This document shows positions 16,821-27,439 of a DNA stretch of 52,757 bases, piece by piece. Positions within the stretch are counted from its first letter, which is position 1; each line of letters starts with the position of its first letter. The notes beneath the pieces were generated by a model that had not been told where the DNA came from, searched no databases, and saw only the letters and a list, made by a program, of their open reading frames with translations. The stretch lies in the IMG/VR virus record IMGVR_UViG_3300013014_000040, positions 1 through 52,757 of that record, one strand, 5' to 3'. This stretch comes from a virus. Made by a program: the position numbers and the translations under genes.

Positions 16821-19800
16821 TTACCGAACAATTAAATTTCCAGGCTGTCTACTACCACCACCTCGACTAGGAGTAGTTGTTGAAGGCGTTCCAGAATATA
16901 TTAGTTGATTTGGATTTGTTATGTAAACTTCAACAACTGGCATATAGCCAATTGGTAAATTTGTCGGCCTATTGATACCTGGGGCACTTATACGACATCC
17001 ATCGTAGTATAAATTATTTACGTTAGTAAAAAAATCGTCATGGTAGCATGCGCGAGCTACACTTTCACTATAATACATTCCTGCTGATTGGCTAACCGCA
17101 TGATCCCAATTCCTACGCATAGGATCTCCATATGTACTACTTCCAGAATAATGATATATAGGTTCTTGGTAAACATAACTCGTACGACAACGATCTATTA
17201 TTGTTTCTAAACCATAATGGCATACTTCATTAACAATACGTGTTATATTTAAATCTTGTATTGTCGGCTGCGACCCTCCAAGAGTATTATTAGTGAGAGT
17301 AGTAACTAGAGCTACATTATTTGTATTAGGTGGTATTGATACATGGTCATGTAAAATACTATAATTAGCACTAGTACCAGATATAAATAAATTACTAACA
17401 TTCTCACTAATCGTAGCTTTTAATGGCATGTCATCGGACCATACTATAATCTTTGTTCTTACCGCGTAACTACCGCTTGCATATAATATAGTACTCAATC
17501 TAAAGTTAAAAATAAAATCATAATCAACTAAGTACTCTGTATTGACATTGAATAGCGAATATAATTCATCGGACTGTTGCCCAATAGACATAGGGCCAGT
17601 TGTAGTAATATATGTACTACCCGTATCATCGGCAAGTACACTCAGCCCAACACCGGACCATCCATCTGCAGACCCCAAAGAAGCGGTATATACTGATTGT
17701 AATAAAGCAGTATCCCGCGGTCTTTCATCTACGGGCGGAGTAAATATAGTACAATAATTGGATCCTGATGGTACCATTGCAAAAGTAGCAACAGCCTCTG
17801 TAATATATGCAGAGTCGGTTAACGTAGCTCCGGATAATACCGTACCAGTATATTCATCGACAAATTCAGAATTGTTTAACGTAGCAGAACCTGACACTAT
17901 ACCAGTATAATCTAAAAACGTGTCACCACTTGTAACCGGACTAGTAGTAGGTAATACTATGTTTAATGTATCATCCTCTACCGTAATACCTTTATAAATC
18001 GGCATTTTAACACGCTCTAACGCATGTGGTTCAACTAGTAATCCGTATACATAATCAGCACGTTCAGGTAACAATTGCTTAATTTGATTGAACAACGAAA
18101 AGTCGAATTGACTAAAAATACGTATATATGCATTAACATCATTACGATCAGAAAACTTTTTCCAATATTGTTTTGAAAATTTAACTAAATCGGGATATGT
18201 ATATTCAAACTCATCACTAGGATCGCCTATAAAATCGTCTATTTCAACTCGTCCAATATGATTGAATATATCTTTATTCAATTGGTCGGCCATACTATAA
18301 AACATTCCCAACTTATTATCATCTACTGGGTATAAATCATATCTAGAACGTTCGCCTGATGTAATGGGAGATAATCTACGAACTAACTCATTATCATCTA
18401 ATCGAATCTTTTGTGAATAAAAATTATTACCACCTAACGAAGTACCAGGTATATAATAAGTTTCTTCGACTGCTTCATAATTACCACGTTGAAGATTTAA
18501 AGGAATTTTAAATCCTTGCAAGCTCGCAGTCGTTTCAAACGGCATTGACGTAGATCCAAAGTTTGTCAATCTACGATACGGCTGACTACTAGATATAGTA
18601 CTATTAACACTGCTCAAATCATAAGCTTTAGTATCAGATCCAAACGTAAACTGTCGTATCAATGTATCAAAACTACTCGATGGCGATAACCCTGACGCAT
18701 AACTAGTAGGATTAATTGTATGATCATAAAATGCCGAGTCAGATAAAATTTCTAACCAAGATCTATATTCTTGTAAATTACCATTAAACATGGTAGGTAC
18801 ACCATTTAAACCTAAAGATGCAGTTAAATATCCATTTATACCTAATGCGTCTGTATCACTTAACGAACCGGAACTACCACCAATATTAAGTATATATAAC
18901 GGAGTTGGACTACACCAAAATTGATAATGACTGCCAGTACTAGGAGTTGCTGACGCAGATACTGCATGCACTACTTTAGCATTAATAAAATCAGACTTTT
19001 TCTGTACACGTATATCGTATACAGTATCAGTATTTGGTACGGCATTATAATGTAACGCTGATGTTTTAAACTGCAATCGCAAATTCCACCAATCATTATC
19101 ATAAATAGGCGCCCAATCAGTAGTAGCTTTCAATGGAGTTACTATAGAAGCACTACCTTGCGCCATTATAAAATGCACGCGTCCATAATTACCGGATCCG
19201 GAATATGAAGCTGTATGTTCCAAAGCTACATGCCATACATTTGATCCATTTGCTGTATTTGTAACAGCATAGCCTAAATCATGATAAAGTGGATCAACAT
19301 ACTCAGTTGTTGTATTTTCTTTAGTATATGACATTAACAACATGGATTGTGCCACGCTAGGCTTAAAGCGTATCTCATGTGTCATGATAGGAATAATTCC
19401 TCTGCTAATACCCCATTCAGTATTACTAGATGTAACATGATGCATATGTGCAGAAACTTGGCTTTCACCAGTTAAACGAAGAGCATATGCAAAACGATCT
19501 TCAATTAAAGAAGGGGCATCATTGTCCGCTAGCGGACCGCCATATTCTCGTATAGAAAGTAAAGTCTGCGGAATACCATAAGTATTCATTAAAGCTTTAA
19601 CACTACGTGACGTGCCCTTAGTTTTTAATAAGTACGGTAAATTATTTACAATTCGACGCCATACTTCTGTAGTAATATCTTCGTTTGATTTACTAAATAA
19701 ACTACCGGTACTCTGATATGAACCAGAAGTATCAGTACCTAATTTATATTTCCATAACGCAGTAGCTTGATTTCCATTTGCTAACTTCCATCCTAAACTT

Positions 19801-21263
19801 TCAGCGATAGTATATAAAACCTCACGGCTCTTACCCAACTTAGGATTTTCTTCAGGTTTATATGTATCTGTTAATGCAGTAATATATGAATATAGAATAT
19901 CAAAGTGATGGCCTATCATATTAACGAACAATTCATATTCACTATTATTAGCATCATTACGAATGTGTTCTGGTACTGTTTTTACTAAAGCATTATTATT
20001 TTCTATGTCATAATATGAAGCTGTTGCACTAAATCCGTCATACCAATTAACTGCTATCGGCTCCGATGTTGAATATAAATGATATGATCCTGAATGTAAA
20101 TATTTTGGCCATGGTGTTAATGCATATCCATCTGCCCCAATATAACTTCCAGATGTACCATGTGTAGTCAAACTAGCAGTAGACTCGGTATATAACCAAC
20201 GTTCAAAGCCATCAAAACTACCAATTACATTATTTTTAAGATTAGTTGTTATTGATATATTATTTTGAAGTGCATTATTATCACTACCGATTGCTGAATC
20301 TAATGTTGTTAATTGCGCATCATAGTGTTCAATTAATTCTAATTTATATTTAAAATTTGCTAAACGTTCATAGGCTGAAGAATAAAACACAAAATTATCA
20401 AATGCAGAATAATCAACGTTTAATTGAATTCCGGATAACGACCCAGAAAAATATCTATCAATAATTTGTTGTGATGTAGATAAATTAGTACCTAATAAAT
20501 CATTCCATGTTTTAAAATCGGTTTCCGTAACTGTATTGTATTCGTCTGCAAATTCAAAATTAGGGCCGCGTAATAAATTTACTACATTGTCTTCGGGTGT
20601 AATTGTAACATTAACATTGTCAGTATACGAATCAGCTAATTCTTCAACTATCCATAACGTATCTGTTAAATTAATATCTGCAGGTAATGGTTGGTATAAA
20701 CGAAATGCAATTGTATCTGGCTCTAATACGTTTGATAAAGAATAATCACGTTGATTAATAATCTTAACAATATTATTCTTTCCAAAATTGACAGCTAAAT
20801 CACGATCGAATGCAGATTCTACAGTTGATAGATAATTTGCTACTGCATTACCATATAACGCTATCCGATCAGGTGCCAATGGAACTAAACGTACAACTAT
20901 CTCTCTTCTATCAGGCGATATTTCTTTAACCTGTATAAGTTGATTGAGTTCATCGCCTAATAAATTACGATGTATATTTGAAACTACTTCATAATATCCA
21001 TGCTGTATATCGACAGAGTTAAAAAACTCGCCATAATTTATGGCTATAGTATTACCAGTTAACTGAAATGCAGATGTACTGCCTCCCGTTATATAACGTC
21101 CCCCACCCGAATATAAATGTAATTCAACTGTAGGCCTTTCATCAGGATAGATAATCTGTGTACCTAATTGCATTTGTGCAATATCATCTTGTGTCCAGGA
21201 TATTGCTCTTACCGCACCCTTCGTTGATAATATGTAATCTTTATTCGAAAATCTTTCTAACAT
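16821..21263 (-). CDS. Giant baseplate wedge protein (gp7/P2 gpI-like region plus lectin-like domain)
   Basis: 1480 residues, the largest gene here. Residues about 450-590 hold a region like the P2 gpI tail-protein domain: helical LGKSREVLYTIAESLGWKL, then NLPYLLKTKGTSRSVKALMN, where a short helix-turn precedes the catch phrase LLKTKGT. In contractile tails this domain pairs with the gp6/gpJ protein, which is encoded four genes upstream. Residues about 600-880 look like a concanavalin/LamG fold inserted behind it. The remaining beta-rich part ends Pro/Gly/Arg-rich. The gp7-like role is an inference from domain order and operon position; T4 gp7 is about 1030 residues. Confidence 0.6.
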   Translation of the reverse strand: MLERFSNKDYILSTKGAVRAISWTQDDIAQMQLGTQIIYPDERPTVELHLYSGGGRYITGGSTSAFQLTGNTIAINYGEFFNSVDIQHGYYEVVSNIHRNLLGDELNQLIQVKEISPDRREIVVRLVPLAPDRIALYGNAVANYLSTVESAFDRDLAVNFGKNNIVKIINQRDYSLSNVLEPDTIAFRLYQPLPADINLTDTLWIVEELADSYTDNVNVTITPEDNVVNLLRGPNFEFADEYNTVTETDFKTWNDLLGTNLSTSQQIIDRYFSGSLSGIQLNVDYSAFDNFVFYSSAYERLANFKYKLELIEHYDAQLTTLDSAIGSDNNALQNNISITTNLKNNVIGSFDGFERWLYTESTASLTTHGTSGSYIGADGYALTPWPKYLHSGSYHLYSTSEPIAVNWYDGFSATASYYDIENNNALVKTVPEHIRNDANNSEYELFVNMIGHHFDILYSYITALTDTYKPEENPKLGKSREVLYTIAESLGWKLANGNQATALWKYKLGTDTSGSYQSTGSLFSKSNEDITTEVWRRIVNNLPYLLKTKGTSRSVKALMNTYGIPQTLLSIREYGGPLADNDAPSLIEDRFAYALRLTGESQVSAHMHHVTSSNTEWGISRGIIPIMTHEIRFKPSVAQSMLLMSYTKENTTTEYVDPLYHDLGYAVTNTANGSNVWHVALEHTASYSGSGNYGRVHFIMAQGSASIVTPLKATTDWAPIYDNDWWNLRLQFKTSALHYNAVPNTDTVYDIRVQKKSDFINAKVVHAVSASATPSTGSHYQFWCSPTPLYILNIGGSSGSLSDTDALGINGYLTASLGLNGVPTMFNGNLQEYRSWLEILSDSAFYDHTINPTSYASGLSPSSSFDTLIRQFTFGSDTKAYDLSSVNSTISSSQPYRRLTNFGSTSMPFETTASLQGFKIPLNLQRGNYEAVEETYYIPGTSLGGNNFYSQKIRLDDNELVRRLSPITSGERSRYDLYPVDDNKLGMFYSMADQLNKDIFNHIGRVEIDDFIGDPSDEFEYTYPDLVKFSKQYWKKFSDRNDVNAYIRIFSQFDFSLFNQIKQLLPERADYVYGLLVEPHALERVKMPIYKGITVEDDTLNIVLPTTSPVTSGDTFLDYTGIVSGSATLNNSEFVDEYTGTVLSGATLTDSAYITEAVATFAMVPSGSNYCTIFTPPVDERPRDTALLQSVYTASLGSADGWSGVGLSVLADDTGSTYITTTGPMSIGQQSDELYSLFNVNTEYLVDYDFIFNFRLSTILYASGSYAVRTKIIVWSDDMPLKATISENVSNLFISGTSANYSILHDHVSIPPNTNNVALVTTLTNNTLGGSQPTIQDLNITRIVNEVCHYGLETIIDRCRTSYVYQEPIYHYSGSSTYGDPMRRNWDHAVSQSAGMYYSESVARACYHDDFFTNVNNLYYDGCRISAPGINRPTNLPIGYMPVVEVYITNPNQLIYSGTPSTTTPSRGGGSRQPGNLIVR

Positions 21264-21268
21264 GTTAA

Positions 21269-23866
21269 TTAAGGTATATAGTTATCAAACGTTTTTCCTG
21301 GTAAGTATTTATTTACAATAACACGTGCTGAATTTGGCCATTGTATTCCGCGACTATTATTTGCTAATACTTCGTTATATACTTTTTGTCGTACATATTC
21401 TATCGCTGTATAATATTTTTGCATTTGTTGTTTTGCATATGTATCAACAACTTCTTTGGCGGATGTAATTGCTGGTATCGCTGTACTATTATAACTATCT
21501 ATCACCTGCTGTATTGACATTAAATCTGTCAATATTGCATTAAATTCCCCGATACCTTCTGCAGTTGCTATACGGTCATCTAAATTATTTAATATATTTT
21601 TAATATCAGTGGCCGCTGATCTTAAAGTTACAATTAACTGATCAGCTACTATTGAATTCGCATATAAATGATTTACAACTGGTCCGGTTTGGTTTAGTAT
21701 CATAGCATCTGTATATCTGTCGTTCATTAATGAACTCATACGATCGCCTGGAGCAGGGCTTATAAATTTATTACGTGGCAATTCATATTCATCTCCCTGT
21801 GCTTCGCCCATAATAATTTGCAATCCTTGCCATAACACTGCCGCACCTGCTACAACTAACAATCCAACGCTAGATACAGTTGCAGTAGTCACGGCCGCGG
21901 TTGATACTAGTGGTATAGCCACACCTGAAACTACAACAGTGGCTGTCGCTGCTGTCGGCGCGGCAATTAATGCCGCAACACCTCCTACACTAGCAAATAA
22001 TCCGGCGACGGTAGTAGCCGCAGATGCAGCCCATTCGCCCGCATCTGAATCTTTAAGGTTTCGTAATCTATCTAGCTCAATAGTACGACCCCATTCGGAA
22101 ATATATACAATTTTATTTTCTTCTGATCTACTAAACTTCCAAAATATTGCATTGTTCTTTTCTAACAATTTTAAGAAGCTTGTACGATCATCTAATACTT
22201 TTAAATTATCGTTTCGTTTACGTTTAACAAATTTCCATTTATCGACGGCGTTTAATACTTTGTATATATCACCTCCCGGGCCTAATGCTGCAGCAGTATA
22301 CGCTGTTATATTATTCGGTACCGAATTAAGTATAGTTTCAATCGATGTAAAGTTTGTAGCTACTTGTAGCCAAATTTGATTGATTTGAGATGTAATAGCA
22401 TCAATTTGATATTGATCAACTAACTGCTGTTGTAATATTAAAATACGTGATAATGGATAATATGCTACACTACCGCGTGGTTCATACGGCTGTAATTCAT
22501 TCACCTCGAACATTTTACCGCCATTACTCCAGTAGTTTATATACTCTAAATAATCAGCTGGACTAACATCATCTACGTCGACGATATGCGGAAAGTCGTT
22601 CCATACCGGGGCAAATACATAACTTAAATCTGTTATAACAGTTATGCCGCCGGCGTTAACTAATAAATTTATTAATCCATTTTCGCCGTCTAGGATATCA
22701 CCTGCAGGTACATCAGCACTAGTTTTTAATTCCGACAAATTATACCCGTTCTGAACCGCATATAATTGTACTGTTACTGGATCAGTTACCTGTTTCCAAT
22801 ATCCATGTACCATTATACGTAATCTACGTGATATATCATCTAATGGATTATCTATATCACCAATTACATATGCATCATTATTATTATACGGAACAGGCCA
22901 GTTGTAAATAATCATTTTACCTTCGTACTGTACACGCAGTTTTTCTTTATATGTCTGTAACTGAAACGCCGTATCAAAATACATGTCATTCGGATCTTCT
23001 ATAGTAAACAGATCCGGATTATTTTCGTTTGTACCTGTATATCCTTCTGGCTTTATATAATCACCCGGATCTCGTTTAAACGGCCCACCTGGCCTATAAC
23101 CACTTTTATATCGTATAAAAGTTGACCATTCGGTACTACGATCTAATTTCGTACGAAAATTAAATTCTTCTAAACTATCAGCTGATGCTTGCGCTGTCTG
23201 GTCTCCTAGAAATGAGCCATCTAGACGCATATCATAATCGTTCATTTCACGTACGGACGCTTCTTTAATATCACTATACGTTTTACCGTTTTCAACTAAC
23301 AGTACTTCTAATGTTTTGTAATTAGGTATTGGATATGCGCGATTGTTTTGAATAAAATACACACAGAACGTTGAACTTACAACTGTATCAGGATCTTCTC
23401 CGTTTGCTAATCGTCTATTTATACGTGTTGGCCCGTATTGTATATACGCATCATGTAAATCAACTGGTAGATTTATTTCATATGGAACTAGGAAGTCTCC
23501 GGTAATGCCTGGTAAATTTAAATTGTTTCCTAGATCTGGGCCGAAATAACTCCATTCCTCGTCTAGAACATCATCTAAAACATCTTCATTGACATTTGGG
23601 TATGATTTTTCTAACATGTAATTTGCATACGCATCAGCACGTTGCACATCAACTGTCAATACATTTGATCCATCACGTGGTATGGCGTTAACAACATCTG
23701 ATGTACCTGTAGGACTAATCCAAAATGGACGTCCGAATGCATCATATTGCACTTGTGATACTTGATCATAAGTATATACGCCAGTTGCTGGCGGGTAGTG
23801 TTCGTAGGTATTACGTCGTCTTGTAAACCTATTATTAACTGTATTATTGTCTTGGGCTGTTGGCAT
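21269..23866 (-). CDS. Virion structural protein with Ala/Val-rich hydrophobic segment
   Basis: 865 residues, Tyr/Asn/Asp-rich. Residues about 615-690 form a long run of small hydrophobic residues (VAGLFASVGGVAALIAA followed by further Ala/Val/Thr stretches) that could make two membrane-crossing hairpins. That is unusual for a baseplate protein and suggests a component that meets the host membrane or a tape-measure-like segment. It overlaps the 382-residue gene upstream by one base and sits between wedge proteins. No known family identified. Confidence 0.6.
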   Translation of the reverse strand: MPTAQDNNTVNNRFTRRRNTYEHYPPATGVYTYDQVSQVQYDAFGRPFWISPTGTSDVVNAIPRDGSNVLTVDVQRADAYANYMLEKSYPNVNEDVLDDVLDEEWSYFGPDLGNNLNLPGITGDFLVPYEINLPVDLHDAYIQYGPTRINRRLANGEDPDTVVSSTFCVYFIQNNRAYPIPNYKTLEVLLVENGKTYSDIKEASVREMNDYDMRLDGSFLGDQTAQASADSLEEFNFRTKLDRSTEWSTFIRYKSGYRPGGPFKRDPGDYIKPEGYTGTNENNPDLFTIEDPNDMYFDTAFQLQTYKEKLRVQYEGKMIIYNWPVPYNNNDAYVIGDIDNPLDDISRRLRIMVHGYWKQVTDPVTVQLYAVQNGYNLSELKTSADVPAGDILDGENGLINLLVNAGGITVITDLSYVFAPVWNDFPHIVDVDDVSPADYLEYINYWSNGGKMFEVNELQPYEPRGSVAYYPLSRILILQQQLVDQYQIDAITSQINQIWLQVATNFTSIETILNSVPNNITAYTAAALGPGGDIYKVLNAVDKWKFVKRKRNDNLKVLDDRTSFLKLLEKNNAIFWKFSRSEENKIVYISEWGRTIELDRLRNLKDSDAGEWAASAATTVAGLFASVGGVAALIAAPTAATATVVVSGVAIPLVSTAAVTTATVSSVGLLVVAGAAVLWQGLQIIMGEAQGDEYELPRNKFISPAPGDRMSSLMNDRYTDAMILNQTGPVVNHLYANSIVADQLIVTLRSAATDIKNILNNLDDRIATAEGIGEFNAILTDLMSIQQVIDSYNSTAIPAITSAKEVVDTYAKQQMQKYYTAIEYVRQKVYNEVLANNSRGIQWPNSARVIVNKYLPGKTFDNYIP

Positions 23867-25014
23867 TATCTAATAACCTTAAAATAATATCCATTATCAT
23901 GTATTTGTACATTATTAACGTCGTGTATCGACTTTATAACTATTTTATAATATCGTTCTGGCATAAATGTGCTCAATCGTAATCTAAAGTAATTACCATT
24001 AGTATCACATGATATCTGTGTTGCAGTAGTATCAAACGGTATAATCGTTTCTTCTGTTATAGAATCTTTAACGGAATAGTAACTTCCTGACGGCAATCTA
24101 TAATTAGTTAAATAATGAGACTCAGTATTACTATAATTCTTTAATGGGTATTCTGGACGTGCACCTATTCGTAATGTAACAATATCTGTTTCTTTATAAG
24201 CTTCGCGTAGATTTTTTATATATGGTACATACAATTCGCTACTAGATACTTCTGTTACAGACCCAGTACCGGATAGATTAACATCATTCCATGCAATCTC
24301 TAATTTAGGTACATAAATTGTATTAGTTTCCCTAGAAAAGAACTTTAATGAACCTAGTATTTCGCCGGAAATTTCATCACTATAAGGTCTTTTAAGAACA
24401 AATCCGTAGTTAGGTGTATCATTGTCTATCCAATGTTTAACTATGTCGGTAACGTTCATTCTAATATCAGGTGACTGGAAATTAAATGACTGGCTAGCCT
24501 CATATGAAGAACCAGTGAACCATGTACCTCCACCCATTCTGTTAGTAATACCAAATTCATTTGCACTGGCAGCTGAAGCGGTATTCCATGTAGTAAGTAA
24601 ATCAGCTGACGTACGGTAATACCATGACACTCCGTTTGTTATTGGCGGGATGTCATTATAATTACCATTGCCATTACTCCAAGATTCAGATACTGGATAA
24701 GCTTTTAATGTATATGCAGTAAGTAAATCAGTAGCATCCGATGCCCTAAGACTTAAATATACAGATGATGAGCCAATGCCGGTACCAATCGGCGGAATCT
24801 CGCGGCTTGATATAGCTGATGATAATAATGATATCTGTCCACTAAAATCTAATAATATACGGCTATTAAATGTATTAGCATAAAAATTACCATCACTAGA
24901 TCTAGAACCGCTTGCTATCTTAGTTAATTCTAAAATAGAATCTATACCAGTATTCCGATCCGTAAATTGTTCGTATATTGTAGCATCTCTATCTACATAA
25001 TAAAATTGATACAT
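23866..25014 (-). CDS. Structural protein with DNRLRE-like beta domain
   Basis: 382 residues. The N-terminal half (about 5-245) begins YVDRDATIYEQF and contains SRILLDFSG, TLKAYPVSESWSNGNG and VTDIVKHWID, a pattern much like the DNRLRE fold found in surface proteins. The C-terminal part (about 270-382) is a separate beta domain ending HDNGYYFKVIR. It follows gp6 directly, so it is probably a baseplate or tail-tip component. Confidence 0.6.
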   Translation of the reverse strand: MYQFYYVDRDATIYEQFTDRNTGIDSILELTKIASGSRSSDGNFYANTFNSRILLDFSGQISLLSSAISSREIPPIGTGIGSSSVYLSLRASDATDLLTAYTLKAYPVSESWSNGNGNYNDIPPITNGVSWYYRTSADLLTTWNTASAASANEFGITNRMGGGTWFTGSSYEASQSFNFQSPDIRMNVTDIVKHWIDNDTPNYGFVLKRPYSDEISGEILGSLKFFSRETNTIYVPKLEIAWNDVNLSGTGSVTEVSSSELYVPYIKNLREAYKETDIVTLRIGARPEYPLKNYSNTESHYLTNYRLPSGSYYSVKDSITEETIIPFDTTATQISCDTNGNYFRLRLSTFMPERYYKIVIKSIHDVNNVQIHDNGYYFKVIR

Positions 25015-25025
25015 AGTACACTTCC

Positions 25026-26900
25026 TTAAGGTCTAATTACTCTACCCTTAATATCATTATCAGGATATTTAATTTCAAAAATACATGGATCTAAACTAGG
25101 ATATAATATTCCGTTTCTAGTAGCTAACTCAATGTTATAAACATTTCCAGAATAGCCACTATGGGTATCATATAAATTAGTAAATTCTAATTTAGGAATA
25201 CTTTGAACGCCGTCTAATCTATCTAATTCACTTACGATGTTTGATATGTTAATTGACCCGTTAATTTGCATACGGTCATTATCGAATAAAGTTTTGAGTT
25301 TATTAATACATTGTAATAATACTTCATTACTATTAAAATTAGGCCTAGGAATAACTTCAAACTCAATACCTAAATTAACAATATACGCAGTTTTTAAATT
25401 AATGCCGTCAGTCAATATACGATAATTAGATAGGTATGTACGTAAATTTTCTAGCAATGCTGTATTACCTGGTACAAGATTTTTATTGTTATCATATGAC
25501 AATACATATACATTTAATGCCAATGGATTTGGAATAGTTTCTCGCGGATATGTAATATCATATGCATTAACTTGCGAGTCAGCTACAACATACGCTTTGG
25601 CAACTGATCCATATTTAGCTGGCATTGAATAGCAACGTACAATATAATCTTCTCTTGTTATAGCTCTATTTTGTGCTGCAAATGACGCCATGGCATTTTG
25701 ACGAATACTTTCTTGTTCATCACGAGCCTTACCACCGACTGCTGGCAACGCATTGTTTACAGCCACCGATGATTTTACAAACGTTAAATCAACGTCATTG
25801 ATTTCCGTTACATATTCTACAGCATCTACTACTGTTAATACATTTGAAGATATATTATCATTGATGCCGCCACCTACACTATACCGTACGGTTAATGTTG
25901 TATTGTATGGAACTAGACCGTACGTACTAGTATATAAAAAGTTACTAGGATCAATATTTGAGTTAGTAGTACGTTCTAAATACTCTAATCCTAAACCTAC
26001 GTTTTTTGGATTAGGAATAATTTCTTCATCTGCATCCGAACTAATACCTGATCCAAATTGAATTTCAGTACGATAATCACCTCGTACACGTGTTACAAAT
26101 CTACGTGGTGTTTTACGTAGTTTTAAAATATACGGTACGGTACTTCTATACACGGCCATATCTGGGTCATTATATGGAATGTTCGCAATATCTTCAAACA
26201 CCGTATCCTGTGCTAGATAATCTGTTTGATACCAAGTATTTCCTTCAGCATCAACTACATCGATAATATCTAATACATTAGTTTCTGGTAATGATATTTT
26301 ATCATATGCCTTAGGCTCACTAAACGTAAAATCAGTTGTTATAACTTCGCCACTAACAGCACTAACGTATTTTTTTAAAAGGTAAAATAAAACGTTACCG
26401 TTATTGTCTAACTCATATACGGATATCTCTGTAGGATTATCTGCCGTATTAGCACTAAAATCAACAGGTTCTACTGTACGAAATTTAGTAGTACCCGTCG
26501 TGGTACTTAACTGCATCCCAGCTTTAATGGATAATGCATATCTATAATCAGGTTGTGCATTAACACCGCTACCTATAGATGGTACTAACTGATATACTTC
26601 AACAGTTACTGTCGCTGGCGAATTTAACTTTGGCTTATACCCAAATAATTGCGATAGTATTAAAACATTAGCATCTTCATGTGCAGTTTTAAGTAACGAC
26701 TCCCTAAACGACTGATCCGTATAATATGACAATACATCACCTACATACGATGCCATTTCAATAAACATCATACCAGGAGACGATTCATTAAAATCACTAT
26801 ATGTATTAGGAAAATATTGGCGTGTAAAATTTATAAGATTTTGTCTAAATTGTGCAAAATCTTTATTTAAATACTTTACATCCTTTTTAACTAATTCCAT
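25026..26900 (-). CDS. 6: Baseplate wedge protein gp6-like (P2 gpJ family)
   Basis: 624 residues, near the 660 of T4 gp6. The N-terminus (YLNKDFAQFRQNLINF...ESSPGMMFIEMASYVGDVLSYY) is the conserved start of gp6-type wedge proteins. The centre has QNAMASFAAQNRAITREDY, a hallmark of the gpJ/gp6 baseplate_J fold, and the C-terminus has the SNIVSELDRLDGVQSIP helix. gp6 forms the ring that closes the hexagonal baseplate. Its start overlaps the stop of the gp25-like gene, the neighbour expected in contractile-tail operons. Confidence 0.93.
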   Translation of the reverse strand: MELVKKDVKYLNKDFAQFRQNLINFTRQYFPNTYSDFNESSPGMMFIEMASYVGDVLSYYTDQSFRESLLKTAHEDANVLILSQLFGYKPKLNSPATVTVEVYQLVPSIGSGVNAQPDYRYALSIKAGMQLSTTTGTTKFRTVEPVDFSANTADNPTEISVYELDNNGNVLFYLLKKYVSAVSGEVITTDFTFSEPKAYDKISLPETNVLDIIDVVDAEGNTWYQTDYLAQDTVFEDIANIPYNDPDMAVYRSTVPYILKLRKTPRRFVTRVRGDYRTEIQFGSGISSDADEEIIPNPKNVGLGLEYLERTTNSNIDPSNFLYTSTYGLVPYNTTLTVRYSVGGGINDNISSNVLTVVDAVEYVTEINDVDLTFVKSSVAVNNALPAVGGKARDEQESIRQNAMASFAAQNRAITREDYIVRCYSMPAKYGSVAKAYVVADSQVNAYDITYPRETIPNPLALNVYVLSYDNNKNLVPGNTALLENLRTYLSNYRILTDGINLKTAYIVNLGIEFEVIPRPNFNSNEVLLQCINKLKTLFDNDRMQINGSINISNIVSELDRLDGVQSIPKLEFTNLYDTHSGYSGNVYNIELATRNGILYPSLDPCIFEIKYPDNDIKGRVIRP

Positions 26901-27439
26901 TAAAAGCTCCCAACTTGAGTTAATACTAACGGTGTAATATCATTATTATTTATAGGAATAACTTGTATAGTATTCTCAGACAACAGTACATTGATAACAC
27001 GTTCTGCCGGAAAATTAGTGACTCTATATATAATCTTTACTGAAAATATATGGCGGTCGACGTTACGGCTAATATCTAAATCTACTAGTTCAATATACGG
27101 TACCCAACGCGCTATAGCACTACGTAATGAATCATCTACAGCGCCAACAAGATCTTCAGTGTTCTGTTCAAATAATGTATGGCGTAATGTAGTTCCAAAT
27201 TCTGGTTGCATATATCGTTCACCTACTTCAGTCATAACTAAATTAATTAAATTACTAGTCGACTGTTCTTCTGTAGTTTTTGACATATTAAATAACGTAC
27301 CGCCATTAGATGCGACCGAATTATATACTGATGTACTAGTTTGTCCTGCGGCTGCACGGTTAAACGGTAGTTTAATACCGATAGTACGATCTGGAAATAA
27401 ATTGATCGGCTGATATCTATATATTGGTCTATTAGACAT
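26900..27439 (-). CDS. 25: Baseplate wedge protein gp25-like
   Basis: 179 residues; T4 gp25 has 132, and the extra residues are at the N-terminus. EVGERYMQPEFGTTLRHTLF followed by a helical DSLRSAIARWVPYIELVDLD is the gp25/GPW core, including the conserved Glu-Phe-Gly. gp25 starts sheath polymerisation and locks the wedge through gp6. Overlaps by one base at both ends with its neighbours, giving tight coupling with gp6. Confidence 0.92.
   Translation of the reverse strand: MSNRPIYRYQPINLFPDRTIGIKLPFNRAAAGQTSTSVYNSVASNGGTLFNMSKTTEEQSTSNLINLVMTEVGERYMQPEFGTTLRHTLFEQNTEDLVGAVDDSLRSAIARWVPYIELVDLDISRNVDRHIFSVKIIYRVTNFPAERVINVLLSENTIQVIPINNNDITPLVLTQVGSF

Noticed and set aside
21939-22379. Plus-strand open frame of 146 codons
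   Set aside because: It lies wholly within the 865-residue structural gene on the opposite strand; all plus-strand frames here have the same shadow character and lack ribosome sites in gaps.
26991-27413. Plus-strand open frame of 140 codons opposite gp25
   Set aside because: Shadow of the well-supported gp25-like gene; composition mirrors its reverse complement.
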